A stretch of DNA of 64,000 nucleotides from the NCBI GenBank assembly GCA_038527375.1, contig JBCBFU010000003.1, positions 62,001-126,000 on the forward strand, read 5' to 3'. This document shows, one piece after another, positions 40,525 to 49,575 of the stretch (its first letter is position 1; each line of letters opens with the position of its first letter). Made by a program: the position numbers and the translations under genes. The notes below the pieces were generated by a model. It was not told where the DNA came from. It did not search any database and saw only the letters and a list, made by a program, of their open reading frames with translations. The stretch comes from Shimia_B sp038527375. Lineage in GTDB: Bacteria > Pseudomonadota > Alphaproteobacteria > Rhodobacterales > Rhodobacteraceae.

Positions 40525-40624
40525 GGTTTGACAGGTGCGGGTGGGGCCGCAAATGATCAATCATCGGGAATCAAAATCGCCCGAAAATGAGACTGCAGAA
40601 AACTGCGGCTTGGGAGGATATCAC

Positions 40625-42587
40625 GTGACGGCTGAGGCTACCCCTGTAGAGGGTCTGGCATCCGTGCCTGCGCTGTTGGCGCGCAACGCGCGCGAATTTG
40701 GCGCGACGGCTGCCTATCGCGAAAAAGAGCTGGGCATCTGGCAAAGCTGGACATGGGCCGAGGCAGAAGCCGAGGTGACCGATCTGGCGCTGGGCCTCTT
40801 GGGGCTCGGTCAACCCGGGCGACCACGTGGCCATCATCGGGCGCAACCGTCCCTACCTTTATTGGTCGATCATTGCCGTGCAGATGACGGGGGCCGTTCC
40901 GGTGCCGCTCTATCAGGACGCGGTGGGCGAAGAGATCGCCTATGTTCTGGATCACTGTCAGGCGCGGTTTGTCGTGGCGGGCGATCAGGAGCAGGTGGAC
41001 AAGGTTCTGGACATCCAGGACCGCCTGAAGACGCTGGAGCACATCGTCTACCTCGACCCGCGGGGGATGCGGAAATACGACCATGCGATGCTGACGCCGT
41101 TCCGCACCTTGCAAGAGCAGGGGCGCGCGTCCGGCGACCGGGCGGCGCTGACGGCGCGCTGGGACGGGCTGGGATATGACGACACCTGCGTGATGCTGTA
41201 CACCTCTGGAACCACCGGCAAGCCCAAGGGTGTGGTGCTGTCGAACCGAAATATTATCGAGACGTCCAAGAATTCGGCCGAGTTCGACAAACTGCGCGCG
41301 GGCGACGAGGTATTGGCCTATCTGCCGATGGCGTGGGTGGGTGATTTCATCTTTTCGATCGGGCAGGCGCTGTGGACGGGGTTCTGTGTGAACTGCCCCG
41401 AGAGCGCCGAGACGGTCATGCATGACCTGCGCGAGATCGGGCCGACCTATTACTTTGCGCCGCCACGGGTGTTCGAGACGCAGCTGACCAGCGTCATGAT
41501 CCGGATGGAGGATGCGGGGCGCCTGAAGCGGTCGATCTTCAAGTATTTCATGGAGCACGCCAAGACGGTGGGTCCCAAGATGTTGGACGGGAAGTCCGTT
41601 GGGCTGATCGACCGGGTGAAATACGCGCTGGGAGAGTTCATGGTCTACGGGCCGCTGAAGAACACGCTTGGGTTCAGCCGCGTGCGCGTGGGCTATACTG
41701 CGGGTGAAGCGATCGGGCCGGAGATTTTCGAGTTCTATCGGTCGCTCGGGATCAATCTGAAGCAGCTTTATGGTCAGACCGAAGCGTCTGTGTTCATCAC
41801 CCAGCAGAAGGATGACGAGGTCCGCGCAGATACCGTGGGCACGCCCACGCCAGGGGTGGAGCTGCGCATCGATGACAGTGGCGAGGTGTTTTACCGGTCA
41901 CCCGGTGTCTTTGTGGAATACTACCAGAACGCGGACAGCACGGCGGGGACCAAGGATGCCGAGGGTTGGGTCGCGACCGGCGATGCGGGCTTCCTGGAAC
42001 CTGCCACCGGGCATCTGCGGATCATCGACCGGGCCAAGGACGTGGGCAAGATGGCCGATGGGTCGCTGTTCGCGCCCAAGTATGTCGAGAACAAGCTGAA
42101 GTTTTTCCCGAACATTCTGGAGGCTGTGGTCTTTGGTAACGGGCGGGATCGCTGCACGGCGTTCATCAACATCGACCTGACGGCGGTGGGCAACTGGGCG
42201 GAGCGCAACAACATCGCCTATGGCTCCTACCAGGAGTTGTCGCAGCACCCGCAGGTGCGCGAGACGATCAAGAGCCACGTGGAAGAGGTGAACCGGTCGG
42301 TCGCCGAGGACGAGATGTTGTCGGGCTGTCAGATCCATCGGTTCGTGGTGCTGCACAAGGAGCTGGATGCCGATGACGGAGAGATGACGCGGACCCGCAA
42401 AGTGCGTCGCCGGGTGATCGAAGAGAAGTTCGATGACCTGATCGCGGCGCTCTATGACGGGTCGGCGGAGATTTCGACTGTGACCGAGGTGACCTATGAG
42501 GATGGGCGCAAGGGGTCCATCGCGGCCACCTTGCAGGTGATGGATGCGGATGTTCAGGCCGTGGCCGCCCGGATGGCCGCGGAATGA
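40625..42587 (+). CDS. AMP-dependent long-chain acyl-CoA synthetase, frameshifted as written
   Basis: A ~654-residue acid-CoA ligase: ATP-binding motif LYTSGTTGKPKGVVLSNRN, LKQLYGQTEASVFITQQ, VATGDAGFLEPATGHLRIIDRAKD and a C-terminal domain of FadD/bubblegum type. The start is the GTG at 40625, after GGGAGGA. The frame breaks near 40811-40825: the first ~65 residues end in LGLLGLG, and the next segment, DHVAIIGRNRPYLYWS, is in another frame. The family would read LG-VNPGD, so two bases seem missing. A nearby N gap makes sequencing error more likely than gene death. It probably activates an imported acid for the adjoining transporter operon. Confidence 0.85.
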
Positions 42588-42670
42588 CGGTCGTGTTGCG
42601 AGATGCGCGCCCAGCGCCTGCGGCGACTGCCCGCCCACCCCGCCACAGCAGCCACGGGGGTCATTGGCGG

Positions 42671-42700
42671 GAGTTCTTGAGGACCATCGAAGGGGGTGGC
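42671..42700. repeat. Intergenic repeat of GGACCATCGAAGG type, copy 2
   Basis: Matches 35859-35887 (GAGTT, T-rich, GGACCATCGAAGGGG). Its AAGGGGGTGG end supplies the ribosome-binding site of the ABC ATPase gene starting at 42702. Confidence 0.5.
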
Positions 42701-42701
42701 C

Positions 42702-43513
42702 ATGCTTGACCAATCCGACAGCTATGTGACCGCTGACGGGCGCACCATTGGTGGGCCGGTGATGGAGATGAAGAACATCACGCTGCGCTTCGGCGGGGTG
42801 ACGGCGATCAAGGATATCTCGTTCGACATTCGCGAGGGGGAGATCCGGGCGATCATTGGTCCCAACGGGGCGGGTAAGTCGTCGATGCTGAACGTGATTT
42901 CGGGCTTCTATACGCCGCAGGAGGGGGAGGTTTGGTATCGGGGTGCGCCCCGTCCGCCGATGAAACCCTTTGAGGTCGCGCGTATGGGGGTGGCGCGGAC
43001 GTTCCAGAACATCGCGCTGTTCGAAGGGATGACCGTGCTGGACAACGTCATGACGGGCCGTCTGAACCACATGANNNNNNNNNNCAGGCGATCTGGTGGG
43101 GCAAGGCCCGGGATGAGGAAATCGCCAACCGCGAGAAGGTGGAGGAGGTCATCGATTTCCTCGAGATTCAGGCCATCCGCAAGACGCCGGTGGGGCGGCT
43201 GCCCTATGGCTTGAAGAAGCGGGTCGAGCTGGCGCGGGCGCTGGCGGCGGAGCCGTCGCTTCTGCTGCTGGATGAACCCATGGCGGGGATGAACGTCGAG
43301 GAGAAAGAGGACATGAGCCGCTTTATCCTGGACGTGAATGACGAGTTCGGGACGACGATTGCGCTGATCGAGCATGACATGGGTGTCGTGATGGACCTGA
43401 GTGACCGGGTGGTCGTGATGGATTACGGGCGCAAGATCGGCGACGGCACGCCGGACGAGGTGCGCAGCGACCAGACCGTGATCGACGCCTATCTGGGGGT
43501 CAGCCATGATTAG
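42702..43513 (+). CDS. ABC transporter ATPase, LivG type, interrupted by assembly gap
   Basis: A ~270-residue ATPase in two readable parts. Before the gap: Walker A GPNGAGKSSMLN, the Q-loop region RTFQNIALFEGMTVLDNV. After it: the signature region RLPYGLKKRVELARALAAEPSLLLLDEPMAGMN with Walker B, and the switch histidine in LIEHDMGVVMDLSDRVVVMDYG. The parts are in different frames across the 10 Ns, so the true gap length must be 3n+2 (for example 11 bases) for an intact gene. RLPYGLKKRVE replaces the canonical LSGGQ, as in the LivG branch for aromatic or organic acids. It overlaps the next gene by 8 bases. Confidence 0.9.
43075..43084. other. Assembly gap (10 N)
   Basis: Ten undetermined bases inside the LivG-type ATPase gene. 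The frame change across them shows that ten is not the true length. Confidence 0.99.
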
Positions 43514-44024
43514 GGTTCTGGCCCTTTTGGCGCTGGCTGCCCCGGCCCATGCAGGCAGCGATCTGTTTGAGGGGGCGTTGCAGCCCGGGCTGGCCGCCGC
43601 GTACCCTGAGTTTTCGGCCGGTCTGGTTGATTGTCTGAGCTTTAACCGCGAGGGGCATGATGCGCCCATCGGCGAGGACGGCACGATCAATGGCGATGGG
43701 TTCGCCTACACGATCTTTTACCCGGAACTGACGCAGCCTTTTCCGTTCATGGTGGCGGTGTCGTCGTCGGGCGGCATTCTGAACTGTTCGGGGCAAGGGG
43801 CCGCGTCGCTGCCCATAGACGATCCGCTCTGGCCTGAGGTCGAGACGCTGATGGAGGCCGCGGGCATGATCGAGATGGATTTTCCGCCGCCCGTTCGGGT
43901 CTACGCGGATTGCGAGGCGGGGCGTGCTGTCATGTTCAGCGATGCGGGGGGCACGTACCTCTTTGCGGCGATGACGGGGCCGAACCCGGCCTCGTATTGT
44001 GCAAATTTTGGACCCAAGGGATAA
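43506..44024 (+). CDS. Exported protein of unknown function in ABC operon
   Basis: A 172-residue protein with a signal peptide (VLALLALAAPAHAG, cleavage near residue 17) and four cysteines in the mature part (VDCLSF, LNCSGQG, ADCEAG, SYCANFG) that would allow two disulphides. I recognise no domain. It overlaps the ATPase gene by 8 bases and lies 3 bases before the LivH-type permease, so it is deeply embedded in the transporter operon and probably acts with it in the periplasm, though a binding function is unproven. Confidence 0.75.
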   Translation: MIRVLALLALAAPAHAGSDLFEGALQPGLAAAYPEFSAGLVDCLSFNREGHDAPIGEDGTINGDGFAYTIFYPELTQPFPFMVAVSSSGGILNCSGQGAASLPIDDPLWPEVETLMEAAGMIEMDFPPPVRVYADCEAGRAVMFSDAGGTYLFAAMTGPNPASYCANFGPKG

Positions 44025-44027
44025 GCC

Positions 44028-44981
44028 ATGTTGAGAGACATCTTCATAACCCCGTGGATCGACATGGTCGCTGCCCCGGACTTCCTGTTGCAGGTCCTGT
44101 GGGAGGGGCTGGTGTCGGGAATCCTCTATGCGCTGATCGCGCTGGGGTTTGTCCTGATCTTCCGGTCCTCGCGCATTTTCAACTTTGCCCAAGGGATCAT
44201 GGTGGTCTTTGCCGCGCTGACCTTGGTGGGGTTCCACGCGATGGGCGTGCCGGCGTGGATATCGGTGGCGCTGACGCTGGCAGTGATGTTGGCGCTCGCC
44301 GTTTCGATCGAGCGGATCGTGCTGAGGCCCTTGGTGGGGCAGCCTGATATCATCCTGTTCATGGCGACGATCGGGATCACGTTGTTCCTGATCGGATTTG
44401 GCGAGATCATCTTTGGCGGTGAGAACAAGCAGATGATCACCGAGGAATTGGGCATCCCCACGGGGGCCTTCCTGCTGGAGCCGTGGGGCGGGTTGCTGAT
44501 CCTTGAGCAGAAGGACGTGACCGCGGTTGTGGGGGCGGCCCTGCTGGTCGTCGCGCTGCTGGCCTTCCTGAACTACACGCGGATGGGCCGGGCGATTCGG
44601 GCGCTGGGTGATGACAGCCAGGCGGCGTTGTCGGTGGGGATCAGCCTGCAGACGATCTGGGTTCTGGTCTGGTTCATCGCGGGGATCATCGCGCTGGTAA
44701 CCGGCATTGCCTGGGGCGCGCGGGCGGGCGTGTCCTTTGCGCTCGAGGTTATCGCCTACAAGGCGCTGCCGGTTCTGATGCTGGGCGGGTTGGAGTCGAT
44801 CACAGGCGCCATCATTGGTGGGCTGATGATCGGGATGCTGGAGAAGCTGTTCGAGGTTTATTGGGGTCAGCCCCTGATGGGTGGCGGGACCGAGGCTTGG
44901 TTTGCCTTTGTGCTGGCGCTGATCGTGCTGCTGTTCCGGCCACAGGGCCTCTTTGGCGAAAAGATCATCGAGCGGGTGTGA
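44028..44981 (+). CDS. Branched-chain-amino-acid-type ABC permease, LivH type
   Basis: A 317-residue inner-membrane permease with about eight hydrophobic helices. LivH-family features are WEGLVSGILYALIALGFVLIFRSSRIFNFAQG, TRMGRAIRALGDDSQAALSVGI (the EAA-like coupling loop) and KALPVLMLGGLESITGAIIGGLMIG. It pairs with the LivM-type permease downstream. The putative substrate is whatever organic acid the operon's ligases activate, not necessarily an amino acid. Confidence 0.92.
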   Translation: MLRDIFITPWIDMVAAPDFLLQVLWEGLVSGILYALIALGFVLIFRSSRIFNFAQGIMVVFAALTLVGFHAMGVPAWISVALTLAVMLALAVSIERIVLRPLVGQPDIILFMATIGITLFLIGFGEIIFGGENKQMITEELGIPTGAFLLEPWGGLLILEQKDVTAVVGAALLVVALLAFLNYTRMGRAIRALGDDSQAALSVGISLQTIWVLVWFIAGIIALVTGIAWGARAGVSFALEVIAYKALPVLMLGGLESITGAIIGGLMIGMLEKLFEVYWGQPLMGGGTEAWFAFVLALIVLLFRPQGLFGEKIIERV

Positions 44982-44986
44982 GCGAT

Positions 44987-45151
44987 ATGAACCGGGCAAT
45001 GACACTCATTCTGGCGGTCGGGATCGTGGCCAATCTGGCGCTGGCCGTGATGGCGATGGGCGCAGGTGACATGGGGCGCGTGGTCGTCTCGCTGGTGTTG
45101 GCGGCGCTGTGCGCCGGTGTGATTTGGCTGCGGATGCGGGGGGCGAACTGA
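44987..45151 (+). CDS. Small two-helix membrane protein
   Basis: A 54-residue protein with two hydrophobic helices (LILAVGIVANLALAVMAMG and VVVSLVLAALCAGVIWL). It lies between the two permease genes, 5 bases after the first and overlapping the second by one base. The spacing implies it is translated as part of the operon and may be a small accessory subunit of the transporter. A GTG three codons upstream is an alternative start. Confidence 0.65.
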   Translation: MNRAMTLILAVGIVANLALAVMAMGAGDMGRVVVSLVLAALCAGVIWLRMRGAN

Positions 45152-46218
45152 TGCTGTATCGGACGGCTGGGCAATTCAAGACGACGTACAAGGCCGATCA
45201 GGCCATGTTCCCGGTGCGGCAGGACGCAATCCTGCTTGCGATCATTCTGGTCTTTGCCTGGGTAATCTTTCCGCTGACGGCGAGCGAGTTCACCTTTCAG
45301 ACGCTGTTGATCCCGATCCTGATCTATTCGCTGGCGGCGATGGGGCTGAATGTCCTGACGGGGTATGCGGGGCAACTGTCGCTGGGCACCGCCGCCTTTA
45401 TGGGGGTGGGCGCCTATGCCTGTTACAAGCTGATCGAGATCGTCGATCCGATCACCGCGATCTTGCTGTCAGGCGTGTTCAGCGCGGGTGTGGGCGTGGT
45501 GTTCGGTATCCCGTCCCTGAGGATCAAGGGGTTTTACCTCGCCATTGCGACGCTGGCTGCGCAGTTCTTTCTCGTGTGGCTGTTTGAGAAATGGGCGTGG
45601 CTTTACAATTACAACGCGTCCGGCGCGATCCAGGTGCCGAACCTCGATATCTTTGGGGTCTTCGTGACGGGGCCGCAGGCGACGTCTGTGACGCAATATT
45701 ACGTGATCCTGGCCATCGTGACGGTGATGACGTTGCTGTGCATCAACCTGACGCGCGGAACGCTGGGCCGGACGTGGAAGGCCACGCGGGACATGGACAT
45801 CGCGGCGGAGCTGATCGGGATCAACCTGATGCGGTCCAAGCTCACGGCCTTTGCGATCTCGAGCTATATCGTGGGTGTGGCGGGGGCGATGTTCGTCTTC
45901 ATGTGGCGGGGCGCCGCGGAGCCGAACCTCTTTGACATTCCGCTGTCGTTCCAGATCCTCTTTATCGCGATCATCGGCGGGCTGGGGTCGATCCTTGGCA
46001 ACTATCTGGGCGCGATCCTGATCGTGGGGCTGCCCGTCGTGTTGAACACGGTGCCCGAGGCGCTGGGCCTTGATATCAAGTCTGCGACGGTCGAGCATAT
46101 CAACATCATGATCGTCGGCGGGCTGATCGTCTTTTTCCTAATTATCGAGCCGCATGGGTTGGCGCGTCTATGGGCGCTGATCCGAGAGAAGCTCATCATC
46201 TGGCCGTTCCCGCACTGA
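45151..46218 (+). CDS. Branched-chain-amino-acid-type ABC permease, LivM type
   Basis: A 355-residue permease with around ten hydrophobic segments. LivM features are LIYSLAAMGLNVLTGYAGQLSLGTAAFMGVGAYA, GIPSLRIKGFYLAIATLAAQF, GRTWKATRDMDIAAELIGINLMRSKLTAFAISSY and IAIIGGLGSILGNYLGAILI. The ATG overlaps the stop of the small membrane protein gene. It ends 50 bases before the binding-protein gene. Confidence 0.92.
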   Translation: MLYRTAGQFKTTYKADQAMFPVRQDAILLAIILVFAWVIFPLTASEFTFQTLLIPILIYSLAAMGLNVLTGYAGQLSLGTAAFMGVGAYACYKLIEIVDPITAILLSGVFSAGVGVVFGIPSLRIKGFYLAIATLAAQFFLVWLFEKWAWLYNYNASGAIQVPNLDIFGVFVTGPQATSVTQYYVILAIVTVMTLLCINLTRGTLGRTWKATRDMDIAAELIGINLMRSKLTAFAISSYIVGVAGAMFVFMWRGAAEPNLFDIPLSFQILFIAIIGGLGSILGNYLGAILIVGLPVVLNTVPEALGLDIKSATVEHINIMIVGGLIVFFLIIEPHGLARLWALIREKLIIWPFPH

Positions 46219-46268
46219 CGGGCGCGGCTGTCTATCGAACCATCATCTGTCCTTGGGAGGAGAATGAA

Positions 46269-47564
46269 ATGAACCACTTTAAAACATGGACTGCTGCGGC
46301 AGCGCTGGCGGTGACAAGTGCCGCGGCTTATGCCGAGAGCCTTTATGTGCCGAACCTGTCCTATCGGACGGGGCCCTTTGCCTCGACCGGGATCCCGCTG
46401 ATGAACGGTCAGAAGGATTACATGGAGATGCTGAACGCACGTGACGGCGGCATCGGCGGCGTGAAGATCGACTTCGAGGAATGCGAGACCGGCTATTCCA
46501 CCGAGAAGGGTGTGGAATGCTACGAGCGCACCAAAGGCGAGGCCATCGTGACCCAGCCATGGTCCACCGGCATCACCTTGCAGGTTCTGCCCAAGACCAA
46601 CGTGGATGAAATCCCGATCCTGGCACCCGGTTATGGCTTTTCGCCGATGTCGGACGGCAAGACCTTCCAGTGGGCGTTCAACGTGCCCGGCGGGTATTGG
46701 GATGCGGCCGACATGATCGTTCAGTACCTTGAGGCCGAGGGCGATATCTCGGGCAAGAAGATCGCGTTCCTGCACCTTGACCACCCTTATGGCAAAGAGC
46801 CGCTCCCGCTGCTGGAATCGCTGGCTGCCGAGAAGGGGTTTGAGCTGTTGCCGATCCCCGTGGGTCTGAACGAGATGCAGAACCAGTCGTCGCAGTGGCT
46901 GCAAATCCGCCGCGAGCGTCCCGACAATGTTGTGATGTGGGGCTGGGGTGCGATGAACGCCGGTGCGATCACCGAGGCCGTGAAAACGCGTTATCCGATG
47001 GATCAGTTCATCGGCGTGTGGTGGTCGGGTCAGGATGCTGACTTGCGCCTCGTCGGTGAAGACGGTGCGGGCTACAAATCTATCAGCTGGTCGTTCCCGA
47101 ACCCGGATGCGCCCGTCCACGCGGACATCAAGGAGCACGTGGTCGACGCCGGTAAATCCCTGTCGAACGCAGAAGAGATGGGCGGCGTGTTCTATAACCG
47201 CGGTCTCGTGATGTCGATGATCCTGGCCGAAGGCATCCGCACGGCGCAGGAAGAATACGGCACGGGCATGATCGACGCAGGCCAGTTGCGTTGGGGTCTG
47301 GAGAACCTGAACATCACCGATGCACGTCTGGAAGAGCTGGGCATGTCGGGGATGGTTCCGGCCTTTTCGACCTCCTGCGCGAACCACACGGGCCATGCGG
47401 GTGGCTGGATGCTGCAATGGGACGGCGAGAAATTCGTCAAAGCCTCGGACCAGCTGACGCCGCGTGTGGACGCCTATGCGGGCCTCTTGGCGGATAGCGC
47501 TGCGGATTATGCCGCCGCGAACGCGCCTTGGGCGATGAACGAAGACTGCAACGCGGACAGCTAA
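46269..47564 (+). CDS. ABC transporter substrate-binding protein, LivJ type
   Basis: A 431-residue periplasmic binding protein with a signal peptide (TWTAAAALAVTSAAAYAES, cleavage near residue 21) and a type I periplasmic fold: LSYRTGPFASTGIPLMNGQKDYMEMLNARDGGIGGVKIDFEECETGYS, FLHLDHPYGKEPLPLLESLAAEKGFEL and GWGAMNAGAITEAV. It is longer than LivJ (~370) and belongs to the branch seen beside organic/aromatic-acid ligases. GGGAGGAGA precedes the ATG. A strong hairpin just downstream may raise its transcript level over the flanking genes. Confidence 0.92.
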   Translation: MNHFKTWTAAAALAVTSAAAYAESLYVPNLSYRTGPFASTGIPLMNGQKDYMEMLNARDGGIGGVKIDFEECETGYSTEKGVECYERTKGEAIVTQPWSTGITLQVLPKTNVDEIPILAPGYGFSPMSDGKTFQWAFNVPGGYWDAADMIVQYLEAEGDISGKKIAFLHLDHPYGKEPLPLLESLAAEKGFELLPIPVGLNEMQNQSSQWLQIRRERPDNVVMWGWGAMNAGAITEAVKTRYPMDQFIGVWWSGQDADLRLVGEDGAGYKSISWSFPNPDAPVHADIKEHVVDAGKSLSNAEEMGGVFYNRGLVMSMILAEGIRTAQEEYGTGMIDAGQLRWGLENLNITDARLEELGMSGMVPAFSTSCANHTGHAGGWMLQWDGEKFVKASDQLTPRVDAYAGLLADSAADYAAANAPWAMNEDCNADS

Positions 47565-47575
47565 TCGCGTGCATG

Positions 47576-47604
47576 TCCGGCGGCAGGTCAGTCCTGCCGC
47601 CGGA
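47576..47604 (+). terminator. Strong hairpin between binding-protein and ATPase genes
   Basis: TCCGGCGGCAGG at 47576-47587 pairs perfectly with CCTGCCGCCGGA at 47593-47604 around a 5-base loop. TGTCTTGAGTTATTTT follows. It may partly terminate transcription or protect the upstream mRNA end, the usual way of overproducing a binding protein within a transporter operon. Confidence 0.65.
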
Positions 47605-47632
47605 TGTCTTGAGTTATTTTGGAAAGATGTAG
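47593..47632 (+). repeat. Dispersed intergenic repeat, partial copy
   Basis: CCGCCGGATGTCTTGAGTTATTTT then GGAAAGATGTAG (reported in two parts): GAGTTATTTT and GAAAGATG are shared with the copy at 55191-55226. Confidence 0.45.
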
Positions 47633-47671
47633 CCCCGAGGCGCGCGGCCTTGGGCAGGCGAGGTCCCCGAG

Positions 47672-48508
47672 ATGCTGGATGCTGCGAAGACGACTGAGAC
47701 GACGCAAGAGACCCTTCTTGAGGTCAACAATATCGAGGTGATCTACAACCACGTGATCTTGGTTCTGAAGGGCGTGAGCCTGAATGTGCCCAAGGGCGGG
47801 ATCACGGCGTTGCTGGGCGGCAATGGTGCGGGAAAGACCACGACGCTCAAGGCGATCAGCAACCTGCTGCACAATGAGCGCGGCGAGGTGACCAAGGGGT
47901 CGGTGCGCTATCGCGGCGATGCGGTGCAGGACCTGAACCCGGCGGCGCTGGTCAAGCGGGGGGTCGTGCAGGTCATGGAGGGCCGGCACTGTTTCCAGCA
48001 CCTGACGGTGGAGGAGAACCTACTGACCGGGGCCTATACCCGGCGTGACGGGGCGGCGGCGATCGCCGCAGATCTAGAGCTGGTCTACACCTATTTCCCG
48101 CGTCTCAAAGAGCGGCGGAAGAGCCAGGCGGGCTATACTTCGGGCGGGGAGCAGCAGATGTGCGCCATCGGCCGCGCGTTGATGAGCCGGCCCGAGATGA
48201 TCCTGCTGGATGAACCGTCCATGGGCCTTGCCCCGCAACTGGTGGAAGAGATTTTCGGGATCGTGCGGGATCTCAACGAGAAAGAGGGCGTGTCCTTCTT
48301 GCTGGCCGAGCAGAACACCAATGTGGCGCTAAGGTTCGCGCATTACGGATATATTCTCGAGAACGGGCGGGTCGTGATGGACGGGCCTGCAGCCGATCTG
48401 CGCGAGAACCCGGATGTGAAGGAGTTCTACCTTGGTGTCTCCGAGGAGGGGCGCAAATCGTTCCGGGATGTGCGCAGCTACCGGCGGCGCAAGCGTTGGT
48501 TGTCCTGA
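47672..48508 (+). CDS. ABC transporter ATPase, LivF type
   Basis: A 278-residue ATPase: Walker A GGNGAGKTTTLKAIS, the signature region YTSGGEQQMCAIGRALMSRPEMILLDEPSMGLAP with Walker B, and the H-loop FLLAEQNTNVALRFAHYGYILENGRVV. The ~15-residue N-terminal extension and a ~20-residue basic C-terminal tail (RKSFRDVRSYRRRKRWLS) exceed standard LivF (~237). It pairs with the LivG-type ATPase at the start of the operon. It lies 108 bases after the binding-protein gene. Confidence 0.93.
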   Translation: MLDAAKTTETTQETLLEVNNIEVIYNHVILVLKGVSLNVPKGGITALLGGNGAGKTTTLKAISNLLHNERGEVTKGSVRYRGDAVQDLNPAALVKRGVVQVMEGRHCFQHLTVEENLLTGAYTRRDGAAAIAADLELVYTYFPRLKERRKSQAGYTSGGEQQMCAIGRALMSRPEMILLDEPSMGLAPQLVEEIFGIVRDLNEKEGVSFLLAEQNTNVALRFAHYGYILENGRVVMDGPAADLRENPDVKEFYLGVSEEGRKSFRDVRSYRRRKRWLS

Positions 48509-48540
48509 GATGGGTCGCGGGGGTGGAGACCGTTCTCCCC

Positions 48541-48590
48541 GTGGGGCTCTGCCCCACACCCTGAGGTATTGAGGCCAAAAGGAAGTGATG
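48541..48590 (+). repeat. Dispersed intergenic repeat, copy 2
   Basis: GGGGCTCTGCCCCACACC, then GAGGTATT, then AAAAGGAAGTGATG. The GAGGTATT...AAAAGGAAnTG part matches 13045-13080. The first part can form a short GGGGC/GCCCC hairpin. The tail provides the ribosome-binding site of the gene at 48588. Confidence 0.55.
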
Positions 48591-49559
48591 AGGGCGGTCT
48601 TTTACGACAGTTTTGGGGCGGCGGCGGATGTGCTGACCGTTGGCGATGTGCCCACGCCTGATCCTGGCCCGGGCGAGGTTTTGGTGCGGTTGCGGGCGTC
48701 TGGCGTGAACCCGTCGGATGTGAAGCTGCGCGCGGGCGCGCGGCCCGGGGCGGTGATGGCCCATCCCCGCGTGGTGCCGCATTCCGATGGGGCGGGCGAG
48801 ATCGCGGCCGTTGGGGCGGGCGTGGAGCGGCCGATTGGGGCCCGTGTCTGGGTCTGGAACGCAAACTGGCAGCGCGCCTTTGGGACGGCGGCGGAATATG
48901 TCTGTCTGCCGTCCGAGCAGGTCGTTGATTTGCCCGAGGGTGTGTCGTTTGAGGAGGGGGCCTGTCTCGGCATCCCGGCGATGACGGCGGCTTATGCCCT
49001 GGACGGTGTGGCGGCGGGCCAGACCGTTCTTGTGACGGGCGGCGCGGGGACAGTCGGGCGCTATGCCTGCCAGATGGCGCGTCTGATGGGCGCGCGGGTT
49101 CTGACGACGGTGTCGTCGCCCGAGAAGGCCGCGCATGCGGGATGCGAGGATTGGATCAACTACCGCGAGGTTGATGTCCCTGAGGCGGTGATGGAGTTGA
49201 CGGGCGGCGCTGGGATCGACCGGATTGTCGATGTGGATTTTGCGGCCAATCAGAATGTGGCGGTGGCCTGCCTGAAACCGGGGGGTACCGTGGCCGCCTA
49301 TGCCAGCGCCAGCGTCATGGCGCCCGAGTTGCAGTTTTATCCGCTGATGTTCAAGGACATCACCCTGCGCATGTTGATTGTCTATCAGTTGACCGGCGCG
49401 CGGCGGCAGCCTGTGCAGGCACGTCTGCAAGGCTGGTTGCGGGACGGGCTCTTGAGCCATGCGCCTGTCGATGGCGGCGAGCTGGAGGACTGTGCGGCGG
49501 CGCATGACCGGGTCGCGGCAGGGGACAAGTTGGGGACCGTGGTGCTGAGCGTCGCGTGA
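48588..49559 (+). CDS. NADPH:quinone-reductase-type medium-chain dehydrogenase
   Basis: A 323-residue zinc-free MDR protein: GroES-like N-terminal half (VGDVPTPDPGPGEVLVRLRASGVNPSDVKLRAG), then the Rossmann motif VLVTGGAGTVGRYACQMARLMGARV at ~145-165, and DRIVDVDFAANQ. Such enzymes reduce quinones, enals or enoyl-CoA-like substrates with NADPH. AAAGGAAG precedes the ATG at 48588. It lies 79 bases after the LivF gene and 16 before the PaaK-like ligase, so it probably acts on the same imported compound. Confidence 0.88.
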   Translation: MRAVFYDSFGAAADVLTVGDVPTPDPGPGEVLVRLRASGVNPSDVKLRAGARPGAVMAHPRVVPHSDGAGEIAAVGAGVERPIGARVWVWNANWQRAFGTAAEYVCLPSEQVVDLPEGVSFEEGACLGIPAMTAAYALDGVAAGQTVLVTGGAGTVGRYACQMARLMGARVLTTVSSPEKAAHAGCEDWINYREVDVPEAVMELTGGAGIDRIVDVDFAANQNVAVACLKPGGTVAAYASASVMAPELQFYPLMFKDITLRMLIVYQLTGARRQPVQARLQGWLRDGLLSHAPVDGGELEDCAAAHDRVAAGDKLGTVVLSVA

Positions 49560-49575
49560 GAAAGGGACAAAAGTC

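Noticed and set aside
40827..42587. Ligase gene starting at 40827
   Set aside because: Starting there would drop ~65 conserved N-terminal residues found in the other frame behind a good GGGAGGA site; a frameshift explains the data better.
43500..45005. 501-codon minus-strand frame across the permease region
   Set aside because: It is antisense to the LivH-type and exported-protein genes, with Gln/Arg/His-rich shadow composition.
44028..47564. Plain branched-chain amino acid transporter
   Set aside because: The family name fits, but two CoA ligases and a PAS regulator in the same locus argue for an organic-acid substrate, so no amino-acid specificity is claimed.
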